Source of the DNA: Opitutales bacterium
GTDB taxonomy: Bacteria; Verrucomicrobiota; Verrucomicrobiia; Opitutales; UBA953
Direction of reading: 5' to 3'
Assembly (NCBI GenBank): GCA_009691685.1
Contig: SIAU01000001.1
Location: 1 to 64,000 of the forward strand
Length of the DNA stretch: 64,000 nt
Below the pieces are notes generated by a model, which was given only the letters and a program-made list of their open reading frames with translations, was not told the DNA's origin and did no database searches. Below, piece by piece: positions 48,503 to 58,513 of this stretch (position 1 is its first letter; each line of letters begins with the position of its first letter). The translations under genes were made by a program, and so were the position numbers.

Positions 48503-51487
48503 ATGGTTCAGCTCCCGTTTAATCCAGAAAAAATAAATCGGGAACTTTCACGTCATTATATACCAGCGAGCGAAAGCGATATTCGTTCCATGTTTAATGC
48601 CATTGGCTTGAAAGAATTTACTGACCTGTATGCCCATATTCCCGCTACGGTAAAATTTAGTAAACCTTTGGCGCTACCCGACGAATTAGAATACCATGAA
48701 TTAGCACAGCGGATGTCCGATCTCTCGAAAAAGAATCAGCTTAAAAAAAGTTTCCTAGGTGACGGATTACAAGTTTATCGGACACACGAAATCGTCCAAC
48801 ACGTTTGTTCGATTCGCAATCTCACCACCTCCTACACCCCGTATCAGCCCGAACGTTCACAAGGTACGCTGATTACGCATTGGCTTTATCAATCAACCTT
48901 AGCGCAACTGACCGGATTTGAAGCGGTCAATTCTTCACTCTACGAGCGGGCGAGCGCCCTCTTCGAAGCTGCCGTCTGTGCCACCCGTCTTTCTGAAGCG
49001 GAAGCCAACGTCATCCTCGTCGCCGACAATCTACTGGCATCGGATATCGAAGTCTTAAAAACCCACTGCGCTGGCACTTCTGTCCAATTAGATTTCGTCG
49101 CCCGCGATGACGACACGGGTTGTGTTAGTATCACCCATCTGAAAGCAAAAATTTCGCAGCACCAAGGAAAAGTGGCGGCGTTTATCTTCCCACAAATTAA
49201 TCATCTCGGACTCATTGAAGACGTCGACACCGTCACTGACCACTGTGCCGAACTTAAAGTACGTTCGATTGCAGTGATTGATCCGATGCTTTTAGCGACG
49301 GGCGGATTGAAGCCGCCCAGTCATTACGGGAAACAAGGTGCAGATATTATTATCGGAGAAGGCCAACACCTGGCCATCGGTGCTAATTTTGGTGGACCAG
49401 GCTTAGGAATATTTGCGGTGCGTCATAATGCTGAACACAAAAACGAAGTACGCGAAACACCGGGACGATTCGTCGGCAAAGCCAAAGACAATGCCGGCCG
49501 AGATTGTATCGTCATGGTGATGGCGACCCGCGAACAACACATCCGCAAAGACAAAGCTACTTCAAACATCTGTTCTAATCAGGCCTTTATCGCAACCATC
49601 GCGGGGGCGGCTATCCTCGCGCGAGGCGAAAATGGCATGGCCCAAAGTTGCGCCCAAGGATTCAAGCTCGCCCACCGCGTCGCCAAAAAACTGGGCGGAA
49701 TTGCAGGATTAAAAATTTGTTACGCCAAACAAGCGTTTTGGAATGAATTTAGTTTAATGCTGCCCGAGCCAGCCAAGGAGGTGATTCAAAAAGGTCGCCA
49801 AGCTGGATTGCATGTCGGTGTAGATATTACCGGACGGACGCCCTGTAATTGTTCGCTACTAAAAATCTCCTTCAGCGATATTCAAACAGAAGCTGAGGCC
49901 GATGAGTTGGTAACCTTCTTTGAAAAACTTTATGGTAATTCCAAGTCGGAGGCAACACTAGCCGATGTACCTGCTCATTTACTCCGTCAACAAGCTGTCG
50001 GACTTCCTTCCTTCAGTTTAACGGAATTAAAAGATTACTACACCCGTCTCGGGGAATTAAATGTTTCGCCAGATACCGGCTGCTTCCCTCTCGGATCCTG
50101 TACAATGAAGTACAATCCGCACATTAACGATTGGGCAGCTAATTTACCAGGGTTCACTCAACTCCATCCGCAAGCTCCGCACGAAGACAGTCAAGGTAGC
50201 CTCGAATTGTTATGGCAAATTCAAGAATGGTTTAAGGCCATCACCGGCCTACCTGGTATCACCACCCAACCTGTCGCTGGTGCCCAAGGCGAACTCGTTG
50301 GAATTAAACTTTTTCAGGCTTACCACCAAAAACGCGGAGAGAGTCATCGTGATATTTTACTGATACCTTCGAGTGCGCATGGTACGAATTTTGCGACGGC
50401 GACCACGGCCGGATTTATAAATAAAAAACGGGCGGATGGTGCTCCCTCGGGAATGGTTATTTTGAAATCCTCACCCGATGGTCGCGTGGATCAAAACGAT
50501 TTTGATTCGAAGATTCGTGAACTCGGTCCGCGTATTGCAGGGATGATGGTCACGAATCCGAATACCTCAGGTGTTTTTGAAACAGACTTCAAAAGAATGG
50601 CTGATGCGATTCACGCAGCGGGCGGGCTGGTTTATATGGATGGAGCCAATATGAATGCCATTGCAGGCTGGATAAATCTCGAAGCTCTGGGCGTCGACGC
50701 CGTCCATAATAATTTACACAAAACTTGGACTGTGCCGCATGGCGGAGGCGGACCAGGCGATGGCATTGTTGGAGTGTCCTCACGACTCGTCGAGTTCCTA
50801 CCCGGATTCCAAATCGAGAAACAAGGAACCCAATTTGTTCCGGTAAAACCTAAATACAGCATCGGATCTTTCCACCGTCACTGGGGCAACTTCGCTCACA
50901 AAGTTCGGGTGTATACCTATCTCCAACGTCTCGGACGCGAGGGCGTCACACGGATGTCTGCAATGTCAGTTCTATCCAGCCGATACCTCCATTCAAAACT
51001 CTTGGGGCACTACCCTTCATTACCGACCGCAGCGGAATCGATTCCCCGCATGCATGAATTTATTATCACACTTTCGGCCGATGATTTTAAATTAATCGAA
51101 GCTTCGGGCATTCCTAAACCGAATATTATTAGTCGGGTCGGAAAACTTTTCCTCGATTACGGTTTTCACGCACCCACCGTAGCCTTCCCCGAAGTTTTTG
51201 GTTTAATGATTGAGCCGACGGAGTCCTACACCAAGGACGAACTTGATCGCTTTGCGGAAACAGTGATTGAGATTGGTAAACTCATCCGCTCGCATCCACA
51301 AGTTCTACAATCTACTCCACGCTTTACCCCCGTGGATCGCGTTGATGAAGTCGCCGCCAATCGCGGACTTATTCTGAGTGAACACATCACAGCATTACCG
51401 CAGATTAATCCGAATCGCCTCTCTCCGATCTTGCTCAATCAACTTCCGATTAAAGAAATTAGTGAGAAGATTCTCGCGACTATTTAG
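48503..51487 (+). CDS. gcvP: Glycine dehydrogenase (decarboxylating), single-chain P-protein
   Basis: HYIPASESDIRSMFNAIGLKEFTDLYAHIP; C-terminal half PLGSCTMKYNPHIND, NLHKTWTVPHGGGGPGDGIVGVSS. Confidence 0.96.
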   Translation: MVQLPFNPEKINRELSRHYIPASESDIRSMFNAIGLKEFTDLYAHIPATVKFSKPLALPDELEYHELAQRMSDLSKKNQLKKSFLGDGLQVYRTHEIVQHVCSIRNLTTSYTPYQPERSQGTLITHWLYQSTLAQLTGFEAVNSSLYERASALFEAAVCATRLSEAEANVILVADNLLASDIEVLKTHCAGTSVQLDFVARDDDTGCVSITHLKAKISQHQGKVAAFIFPQINHLGLIEDVDTVTDHCAELKVRSIAVIDPMLLATGGLKPPSHYGKQGADIIIGEGQHLAIGANFGGPGLGIFAVRHNAEHKNEVRETPGRFVGKAKDNAGRDCIVMVMATREQHIRKDKATSNICSNQAFIATIAGAAILARGENGMAQSCAQGFKLAHRVAKKLGGIAGLKICYAKQAFWNEFSLMLPEPAKEVIQKGRQAGLHVGVDITGRTPCNCSLLKISFSDIQTEAEADELVTFFEKLYGNSKSEATLADVPAHLLRQQAVGLPSFSLTELKDYYTRLGELNVSPDTGCFPLGSCTMKYNPHINDWAANLPGFTQLHPQAPHEDSQGSLELLWQIQEWFKAITGLPGITTQPVAGAQGELVGIKLFQAYHQKRGESHRDILLIPSSAHGTNFATATTAGFINKKRADGAPSGMVILKSSPDGRVDQNDFDSKIRELGPRIAGMMVTNPNTSGVFETDFKRMADAIHAAGGLVYMDGANMNAIAGWINLEALGVDAVHNNLHKTWTVPHGGGGPGDGIVGVSSRLVEFLPGFQIEKQGTQFVPVKPKYSIGSFHRHWGNFAHKVRVYTYLQRLGREGVTRMSAMSVLSSRYLHSKLLGHYPSLPTAAESIPRMHEFIITLSADDFKLIEASGIPKPNIISRVGKLFLDYGFHAPTVAFPEVFGLMIEPTESYTKDELDRFAETVIEIGKLIRSHPQVLQSTPRFTPVDRVDEVAANRGLILSEHITALPQINPNRLSPILLNQLPIKEISEKILATI

Positions 51488-52766
51488 CCTGATTCACGCG
51501 GTGGGAGTGAGTGAGTAAAATAAGTCCCAAAATAAAGAGTAAGGCGAAAGACGCGAAGCCGATGCGCTCGGCGGAGGTTCCATCGGTTGGACTAGCAAAA
51601 GCCCATCCGGCCAATGCACCCAACAAAGGCCCCATGAATGCAGCGAACTTACCCATCATACTATAAAAGCCAAAGTAGACGACTTCCCTGCCTTGAGGCA
51701 CGAGTTCAGCGAAGTAGGATCGACTCAAGGCCTGCACTCCACCCTGGACCAAGCCCACACCCGCGGCAATCAACCAAACCGATGGGAAGCTGAAATCTAA
51801 TAGGGTTAAATTACCTGGTTGAATTTGTGAGCCGAACACCGTGAGAAAAATGTAACCCACTAAAGCCATCGCAATCATACGGACCGCCCCCCAACGATTT
51901 CCCAACCAACCAAAAATGAGGGCGGCCGGAACGCCGATAACTTGGACGACTAAGAAAGCTTTGATTAAATCCATCTCCCCGAAACCTAAGACTGCTCCAA
52001 AGTGAGCAGCTGAAGTTTTCACCGCGTGGAGACCATCAATATATAAAATATAAGCTAATAAAAACCAACGGACTTTGACATCGGCCCAAAGTTCTTTGCT
52101 CGTTTGCACGGTGGCATAAAACACTTGGCGGAGTGACAAACTAGGCACATGCGCAGAACGCTCGTCGGGGTAAAATAAAAGGGGGAGTGAGAAAATAAGC
52201 CACCAAAGACCCGCCGCTAAATAAATCCAACGTAAAGAGTCGCCCGCAAAGAAACCTAAAGCGAGACAGACTAAAATAATTAAGCCCGCCACGAAGCCCA
52301 ATGAATAGGCCACTCCGCTAATGAAATGGCGCTGGCCCGGCGGAGCAAAATCCACAATCATGGAATCGTAAAACGTACTCGCACAAAAAAAAGCGATGGC
52401 GCCTAGTGTATAAAGTAAAGCCGAGTAAAACCACTCGCTGGCCGGGACAAAGGAAAGTCCGCAGGTGAAAATAACGCCGAGGACGACCGACCAACGGAGT
52501 GCCCGAAGGCGAAAGTGACCAGTCTCTGCTAACTGACCCAAGAACGGTGCCACTAAGAATATTAAAAGACAGGGAGTGGCCTGACTTAACTTAAAAGTAA
52601 TGGATTCAGTTTGATGATCCAGGCCCTGGCCCCAATAGCGGTGAAACATCTGCGGCCAGATTAAGGCCAGCACGACCATCGCAAAACCCGTATTCGCAAA
52701 ATCATAGAACGCCCATGTTCCTGCTCGTCGCCAAGAAAAAGGTTTATGGGATGACAATTCCGGCAC
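51480..52766 (-). CDS. MFS transporter, UMF1/Atg22-like
   Basis: 12-TM pattern; RRAGTWAFYDFANTGFAMVVLALIWPQMF; GLVQGGVQALSRSYFAELVPQGREVVYFGFYSMMGKFAAFMGP. Confidence 0.9.
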   Translation of the reverse strand: MPELSSHKPFSWRRAGTWAFYDFANTGFAMVVLALIWPQMFHRYWGQGLDHQTESITFKLSQATPCLLIFLVAPFLGQLAETGHFRLRALRWSVVLGVIFTCGLSFVPASEWFYSALLYTLGAIAFFCASTFYDSMIVDFAPPGQRHFISGVAYSLGFVAGLIILVCLALGFFAGDSLRWIYLAAGLWWLIFSLPLLFYPDERSAHVPSLSLRQVFYATVQTSKELWADVKVRWFLLAYILYIDGLHAVKTSAAHFGAVLGFGEMDLIKAFLVVQVIGVPAALIFGWLGNRWGAVRMIAMALVGYIFLTVFGSQIQPGNLTLLDFSFPSVWLIAAGVGLVQGGVQALSRSYFAELVPQGREVVYFGFYSMMGKFAAFMGPLLGALAGWAFASPTDGTSAERIGFASFALLFILGLILLTHSHRVNQAK

Positions 52767-52804
52767 GGCTTGAATCTGGCACGCGCAACAAAATCTACAA
52801 ACAG

Positions 52805-53695
52805 TTATTTAGCTTCTAATTGCTTAAATAATTCTACCGCCGACTGTGCACGGTTCAGAATATAAACGTGATAGCCAGGTGCACCGCGACTGAGCAGACC
52901 CTTGATTTGTCGCACTGCCCAAGAAACACCCACCTGGCGTTGCGCTTCTTCGTCCTCCCCGCAGGATTCTAATTCCTTTACCAATAAATCAGGGATTTTA
53001 GCCTTACAAAATCCACAGAATCGACGGGCCTGCTTCAAAGATAATACCGGCATAATCCCTGGTAAAATCGGGACGGCAACTCCCGCCGCACGAGCCCGAT
53101 TCACGAAATTAAAATAGTCTTCGTTATCTAAGAAAAGTTGGGTGGTGATAAAATCTGCGCCTGCGGAAACTTTTCCGGCTAAATAACGAATATCCGATAA
53201 GTCGTCGGGCGACGAAGGATGTCTTTCGGGGAAACCGGCGACTCCTAAGGCAAAACGATTCGGAAAACTTTCTTTAATCAATTCAACCAGGCCCGAAGCA
53301 TAGGCAAAACCTTTAGGGTGGGCGGTGAATTCGTTTTGGCCCTTGGGTGGATCGCCACGCAACGCGAGAATTCCCGCAAAGCCGGCAGCATCATATTTGC
53401 TGATAATTTCTTTTAGCTCTTCCCGACTGTGCCCCACACAAGTTAAGTGGGCAATGAGTGGGTAACCGGCTTTAACCAATTGGCTGCCATATTCTAAAAC
53501 CGTCGAGCGGTCCGAACCACCCGCACCATAAGTTATCGAGGCAAAATCTACGCCTAGAGGTTTTAGAATTTTTGCCGTTTCCAACATAGCTGCACCATCC
53601 GACGATGTTTTGGGTGGGAAAAACTCCACCGAAACAGTCGGCCGATGCTTGGCCCGCAAACGGTTAATAAATTCTGCCTTAGGCATATGTATCAT
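52805..53695 (-). CDS. metF: Methylenetetrahydrofolate reductase
   Basis: TVSVEFFPPKTSSDGAAML; ITYGAGGSDRSTVLE; LALRGDPPKGQ; GADFITTQLFLDNEDYF; PGIMPV. Confidence 0.96.
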   Translation of the reverse strand: MIHMPKAEFINRLRAKHRPTVSVEFFPPKTSSDGAAMLETAKILKPLGVDFASITYGAGGSDRSTVLEYGSQLVKAGYPLIAHLTCVGHSREELKEIISKYDAAGFAGILALRGDPPKGQNEFTAHPKGFAYASGLVELIKESFPNRFALGVAGFPERHPSSPDDLSDIRYLAGKVSAGADFITTQLFLDNEDYFNFVNRARAAGVAVPILPGIMPVLSLKQARRFCGFCKAKIPDLLVKELESCGEDEEAQRQVGVSWAVRQIKGLLSRGAPGYHVYILNRAQSAVELFKQLEAK

Positions 53696-53730
53696 CGTAT
53701 CAGGATATGTAGATAGATGTCAATATCAGC

Positions 53731-54132
53731 CTATTTATTGAGATTACCATCACTATTGGCGGGTAATTCTCCAGGCAGAGCGACGTGATAGACCATCACC
53801 ATCCAGCAAAGCATCAAAGGGTAAATAAGGATAATAAAACTCATACTGCCAAAAATTGAGAGTAAAATACCCGCGCGCACGGAGAGGGTTTGATTGATTA
53901 CTAAAAATATAACGGGAAGAATAATGAAGATAATTGAGGCGACATAACCGATGGAAGTAGTACCTGAATAAAATCCAGCCGAGCGTGTTAAATCCATCTG
54001 ACACTCACTACAGGCTTTTCGCAAATGAAACCAAGATTGGAGCAGTCCATATTCACCGCAGTTAGGACAACGACACACTAACCCCCGTGAAATAATTTCA
54101 CCTCGATTAATTTTTAATTCAGGCTCTTCCAT
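53731..54132 (-). CDS. DUF983-family membrane protein with zinc-ribbon N-terminus
   Basis: RGLVCRCPNCGEYGLLQSWFHLRKACSECQMDLTRSAGFYSGTTSIGYVASI. Confidence 0.8.
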   Translation of the reverse strand: MEEPELKINRGEIISRGLVCRCPNCGEYGLLQSWFHLRKACSECQMDLTRSAGFYSGTTSIGYVASIIFIILPVIFLVINQTLSVRAGILLSIFGSMSFIILIYPLMLCWMVMVYHVALPGELPANSDGNLNK

Positions 54133-54134
54133 AA

Positions 54135-55919
54135 TTACATGCGCTCCACGGGTTCAATCGCTAATAAACGTAAACCCGTTTCTAAAATCGAACAAGTGCG
54201 AGCACAGAGCATTAAGCGGCGAGCTTTAGTCGCCGCAGGCAAAGTTGGATCATTCACTGAATTTGCAGCATAGAAAGTCCCGTAAGCTGCGGCTAGCTCA
54301 TGCAAGTAAGTGCATAAGTGGTGCGGACGTAAGTCCTCGAGGGCGGAATCTAAAGCGGCCGTAAAACCTAAAAGTTTTCGGGCGAGTGCGATTTCCTCGG
54401 GGGTTTCTAAATCGGAGGCACCCTCTTCACCTTGACCTAAAGCGATACCGCTCTTCCTAAAAATGGAACGAACGCGAACCGCAGCATACATCAGATAAGG
54501 GGCGGTATTACCTTCAAAAGCTAATAATTTAGACCACGAGAACGAATAGTCCATCGTGCGATTCGACGCCAAATCGACATAGCGCAGTGCGGCGACTCCA
54601 ACCCTTTGGGCAATCATACGACGTTCGGGCTCCGGAATCTCTGGACTTTTTTCGGTGACGGCGGCGTACGCACGCTCGGTGGCCTCATCTATCAACGACT
54701 GCAATCGAACAGGGTCGCCTGATTTTGTTTTAATCGCTTTACCGTCTTCACCCAAGATGGTTCCAAACCAAACGTGCCGGAGTCGAGGAAGCTTTCTTTG
54801 GCTTAAATTAAACCAGCGAGTTCCCGTTCGGAAAAGTTGGTGGAAGTGATCTTGCTGACGTCCGTCGGTCACGTAGACAATTTCTTCGGCTTTAAAATGT
54901 TCAGCTCGATAAAGAAGCGTAGCTAAATCAGTCGATGCGTAATTCGAAGAGCCATCTTTCTTTCTCACGATAAAAGGCATCTTCGTTTCGGCGTGACGAG
55001 AGAAGCGCGGTTCTTCGTCGTCCCAAACGACTAAGGCGCCTTCACTCTCTTCGGCCAGTCCGCATTTCTGCAGCTCGGTGTAAACTTGATTCACCTTATC
55101 GCGGTAAAATGATTCACCGAGAATGACGTCACTCTTTAATCCAAATTGATCGTAGATACGCTGACAGGCCGCATTGGAAACTTGCACGATTTCCTCCCAT
55201 AATTTCAGGTTTTCAGCGTCCCCTGTTTGTAATTTAGCAAGTTCGGCGCGAGCTGCATCCATTGCCGCAGGATCCGCCTTGGTTTGTACACTGCCCTCTT
55301 TATATAATCGCTCAAGGTCTTCGAGCGCGGTTGGACTTTTAGCATCGAGTTTAAATCCGGAACGACGAATCGCCAGAATAAGAATTCCAAAATTCGTGCC
55401 CCAGTCTCCAATATGATTATCGCGAATTAATTCCGCTCCACAAAATTCAATTAAACGTGCGACCGCTTCTCCGATAACAATCGGACGTAAGTGTCCGACG
55501 TGCATTTGCTTGGCGGTATTGGGCGAGGGGTAATCAATCACTACTTTTTTACCGCCCATAATTTTAGCGGCACCCGCACGCCACTTAGATTCGTCGCGAT
55601 ATTCTTTTAGCCAAGCGCCGAGAGCAACTGGCGTAAGTTTGAAATTAATAAAGCCTGGGCCAGCGACTTCAGCCACAATGAGACTTTCATCTAACTCTCC
55701 GGATGCACGCACCGCTTCAAGTAATGAAGTAGCGAGGGCACGAGGGTTTTGCTTCGCTCTTTTAGCGGCGGCCAAAACTCCGTTGGCCTGGAAGTCGGCG
55801 TGCCGGGGATCGGAGGGGCGCAATTCGGGGTCGAAATCAGAATCGAGACCAGCGACCTGCGGTGCTACCTTACGAAGCAAAGCATCAAGTTCACGTGCTG
55901 GATTAAACCAAACTGGCAT
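54135..55919 (-). CDS. argS: Arginyl-tRNA synthetase
   Basis: VVIDYPSPNTAKQMHVGHLRPIVIGEAVAR; DGRQQDHFHQLFRTGTRW; DYSFSWSKLLAFEGNTAPYLMYAAVRVRSIFRKSG. Confidence 0.96.
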   Translation of the reverse strand: MPVWFNPARELDALLRKVAPQVAGLDSDFDPELRPSDPRHADFQANGVLAAAKRAKQNPRALATSLLEAVRASGELDESLIVAEVAGPGFINFKLTPVALGAWLKEYRDESKWRAGAAKIMGGKKVVIDYPSPNTAKQMHVGHLRPIVIGEAVARLIEFCGAELIRDNHIGDWGTNFGILILAIRRSGFKLDAKSPTALEDLERLYKEGSVQTKADPAAMDAARAELAKLQTGDAENLKLWEEIVQVSNAACQRIYDQFGLKSDVILGESFYRDKVNQVYTELQKCGLAEESEGALVVWDDEEPRFSRHAETKMPFIVRKKDGSSNYASTDLATLLYRAEHFKAEEIVYVTDGRQQDHFHQLFRTGTRWFNLSQRKLPRLRHVWFGTILGEDGKAIKTKSGDPVRLQSLIDEATERAYAAVTEKSPEIPEPERRMIAQRVGVAALRYVDLASNRTMDYSFSWSKLLAFEGNTAPYLMYAAVRVRSIFRKSGIALGQGEEGASDLETPEEIALARKLLGFTAALDSALEDLRPHHLCTYLHELAAAYGTFYAANSVNDPTLPAATKARRLMLCARTCSILETGLRLLAIEPVERM

Positions 55920-56016
55920 ATAAATAGGGGTAGTCTACCACCCGAGTTCGGCAAGCGAAGAAGCAATCTTATGCGGACACGCTTGCCTCCTTGCCACGAA
56001 CCTCAAGTTTGTGGCT

Positions 56017-56562
56017 ATGTCCACAAGTTTTACCCTCGTCAAAGACTGCACCACCACCCTGATTCCCGCAGGTGATACTGTGATTCTCGAGAAAGGCACC
56101 ACGGTGACGGTCACCCAAGCGCTGGGTAATTCGATTACCGTTCGGACCAACCTCGGACTCTTTCGAATTAATGAAAATGATATTTCAGCGTTAGGCCCGG
56201 AAGGAAAAAACTTATTAAAATCAGATTCTCAAAAATCTGCCGAAGGTCCGCTGAATGATGAAATGATTTGGACAGCTTTACGCGGATGCTTTGATCCAGA
56301 AATTCCGATTAACATTGTCGACCTTGGACTCATTTATGACCTCGATATAGCCGACGGAACTCAGGGTGGAAAAATAGTGAATGTTAAAATGACTTTAACC
56401 GCACAAGGTTGTGGCATGGGTCCGGTCATCGCTGCTGACGCCAAAGCAAAAATTGAATTACTGGCTGGCGTCGAATCCGCCGAAGTGTCGATTGTGTGGG
56501 AGCCCATTTGGAATCCGCGAATGATTTCCGAAGCGGGACGTAAAGAATTAGGCTTAGAATGA
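56017..56562 (+). CDS. sufT: SufT-like Fe-S cluster assembly protein (DUF59/MIP18 family)
   Basis: IPAGDTVILEKGTTVTVTQALGNSITVRTNLGLFRI; LRGCFDPEIPINIVDLGLIYDLDI; LTAQGCGMGPVIAADA. Confidence 0.88.
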   Translation: MSTSFTLVKDCTTTLIPAGDTVILEKGTTVTVTQALGNSITVRTNLGLFRINENDISALGPEGKNLLKSDSQKSAEGPLNDEMIWTALRGCFDPEIPINIVDLGLIYDLDIADGTQGGKIVNVKMTLTAQGCGMGPVIAADAKAKIELLAGVESAEVSIVWEPIWNPRMISEAGRKELGLE

Positions 56563-57698
56563 TCGAGGCCAACAAAGTAGGTAAGGGAATTTATTTTCAC
56601 GTACCCTTCTGTGCGTCGACCTGTGATTTTTGTGCGTTCTATCAAGAGCAACCCAAACGTGGCGACATCGACCGCTATCTGGATGCGATGGAGCAAGAGT
56701 GTGAGTTGATGCCGAGTGGCCCCGTAAATACAGCCTTTTGGGGCGGAGGCACCCCGGGTTTACTTCCCGCCGAAGATTTATTTCTGCTCGGAAGAACCAT
56801 GGTTCGCGCGGGTGGCAAACCGAAGGAATGGTCAGTGGAACTAGCTCCTTCATCAGTCCGTGCGGATAAATTAGCGGCGCTCAAAGAAGCAGGCGTCACT
56901 CGTGTATCCTTAGGCGTACAAAGTTTTGATGATGTCACACTCGATACACTAGGAAGACGCCATTCTCCTAAACAAATCATGGAGGCCTGGAACTTGATCG
57001 AGGACGCAAAATTTCAGAGTCGCAATCTTGATCTTATTTTCGGAATTCCCGGACAGGACGATCAACGATGGCTGGAAGACTTAACGCGAGTGATTGAGTT
57101 AAAGCCTGATCATATTTCTACTTACTGTTTAACGTTCGAAGAAGACACGGCGATGTTTGTTAAGTTAAGTCAGGGCAAAGTAAAAATCGATAAAGACTTA
57201 GAGTCCTTTCTCTATCGAAAAACTTGGGAAAAATTAGAGAGCGAAGGATACGCTCAATATGAAATTTCTAATTTCGCGAAACCCGGACATCAATGTGAAC
57301 ACAACCTGATTACTTGGCACATGGGTGATTGGCTCGGCTACGGACCATCGGCCTCCTCTCAGTGGAACCAGCAGCGATGGACCAACCCAGCAAACCTTGA
57401 AGGCTGGCTTAAAGGCATCGAAAACAAGCAGCCCGTGCGCGAGCAAACCAAGGACCTAAAAAATCACGATTTATTAGCCGATTCACTTATTTTTGGACTG
57501 CGACTGAATTCCGGAATTTCGCCTTTTGCCTTGGCTCAACGTTTTCAAACCGAACTACCTAAAAGTATTTCCATTCTATTTGCCGATCTCGTTGAAGAAG
57601 GGCTCATGGAACTACGTGGCGAGTTTTTCAAACTCACCGGTGAAGGCAGACTTCGGGCCGATGCAATCGGCGTCGCGGTATTAGAGAAATTTGATTAA
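56559..57698 (+). CDS. hemW: HemW-like radical SAM protein
   Basis: IYFHVPFCASTCDFCAFYQ (CxxxCxxC); FWGGGTPGLL; RVSLGVQSFDDVTLDTLGRRH; CEHNLITWHMGDWLGYGPSA. Confidence 0.9.
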   Translation: MIEANKVGKGIYFHVPFCASTCDFCAFYQEQPKRGDIDRYLDAMEQECELMPSGPVNTAFWGGGTPGLLPAEDLFLLGRTMVRAGGKPKEWSVELAPSSVRADKLAALKEAGVTRVSLGVQSFDDVTLDTLGRRHSPKQIMEAWNLIEDAKFQSRNLDLIFGIPGQDDQRWLEDLTRVIELKPDHISTYCLTFEEDTAMFVKLSQGKVKIDKDLESFLYRKTWEKLESEGYAQYEISNFAKPGHQCEHNLITWHMGDWLGYGPSASSQWNQQRWTNPANLEGWLKGIENKQPVREQTKDLKNHDLLADSLIFGLRLNSGISPFALAQRFQTELPKSISILFADLVEEGLMELRGEFFKLTGEGRLRADAIGVAVLEKFD

Positions 57699-58465
57699 AC
57701 CTTATTCTGAGAGGCCACAATAGCGTCCCATAATTTAATGCGGGACTCAATAGCCGCTAAAGCAGCCGCTCCGGCTTCATCCCATTTAGTTTCGTCATTG
57801 CCGCAAACCAACTCAACCATGCGCAGGGAGATGGCACCGTGATGACCGCCGTCGACTTCGATATGGCGCTCTAAATAATACTTAAACGTATCCAATTTAC
57901 CGGCGTGCTCCTGACTGAGCTTAACGACTAGTTCATGAAACATATCGGGGATTAAATCTTCGCGGCCAAAAGTAAAAGCGGAGGCCACTTCATGTAATTT
58001 TCCTTGGGTCGCTAAATTAAAAGTGTGAGCAGAAAACTCAGCAGCTCCTGCAGGGACGCCAGATAATTTTAGGGCCGCAGCGGTGGTAGATTTACGTTTT
58101 ACACTTTCGAGCGCCGCGAGGATTGACTGCGTAGATGAGCCTGCCTGATTCATGGCCCGTAAATAAAGTTCGAAGTGGCTAATGCGGGTGCCACTGGGAT
58201 CCACGTCGGATTCCTCCCCGCAGACAATTTCGTTAATTAAAAATCGCACTTCGGGATCGCCCACGGGAACCCAAGGTAAGTCTATGCAGGTTAAATCACG
58301 CTGCAGTCGCTTTAGTAAGGACATAAAATCCCACACGGCGAAGGCGTGAAATTGCATGAAGTTTTGGATATCACTCAACGTACCCATGCGTGCATACAGC
58401 GCATGCTTTAGTAAACGTTCGCGAGCGGGGGCAATGCGTTGACGGATATCAGCAAGACTCTTCAT
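57695..58465 (-). CDS. DUF3050-like, heme-oxygenase-like-fold protein
   Basis: All-helical 256 aa; FMQFHAFAVWDFMSLLKRLQRDLT; FLINEIVCGEESD; YYLERHIEVDGGHHG. Confidence 0.75.
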   Translation of the reverse strand: MKSLADIRQRIAPARERLLKHALYARMGTLSDIQNFMQFHAFAVWDFMSLLKRLQRDLTCIDLPWVPVGDPEVRFLINEIVCGEESDVDPSGTRISHFELYLRAMNQAGSSTQSILAALESVKRKSTTAAALKLSGVPAGAAEFSAHTFNLATQGKLHEVASAFTFGREDLIPDMFHELVVKLSQEHAGKLDTFKYYLERHIEVDGGHHGAISLRMVELVCGNDETKWDEAGAAALAAIESRIKLWDAIVASQNKV

Positions 58466-58513
58466 ACTTCAGCAAACTACGAAAAGTAATTAAGAGGCAA
58501 CTATCGGCCTCAG

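Noticed and set aside
52441-52475. 'aaaggaaagtccgcag', resembling the RNase P RNA GAGGAAAGUCC element
   Set aside because: Lies inside the MFS transporter coding sequence and no surrounding RNase P structure is visible.
53696-53730. SAM/SAH or cobalamin riboswitch upstream of metF
   Set aside because: The gap is only about 35 bp before the next gene, too short; a TTGACA-type promoter is more plausible.
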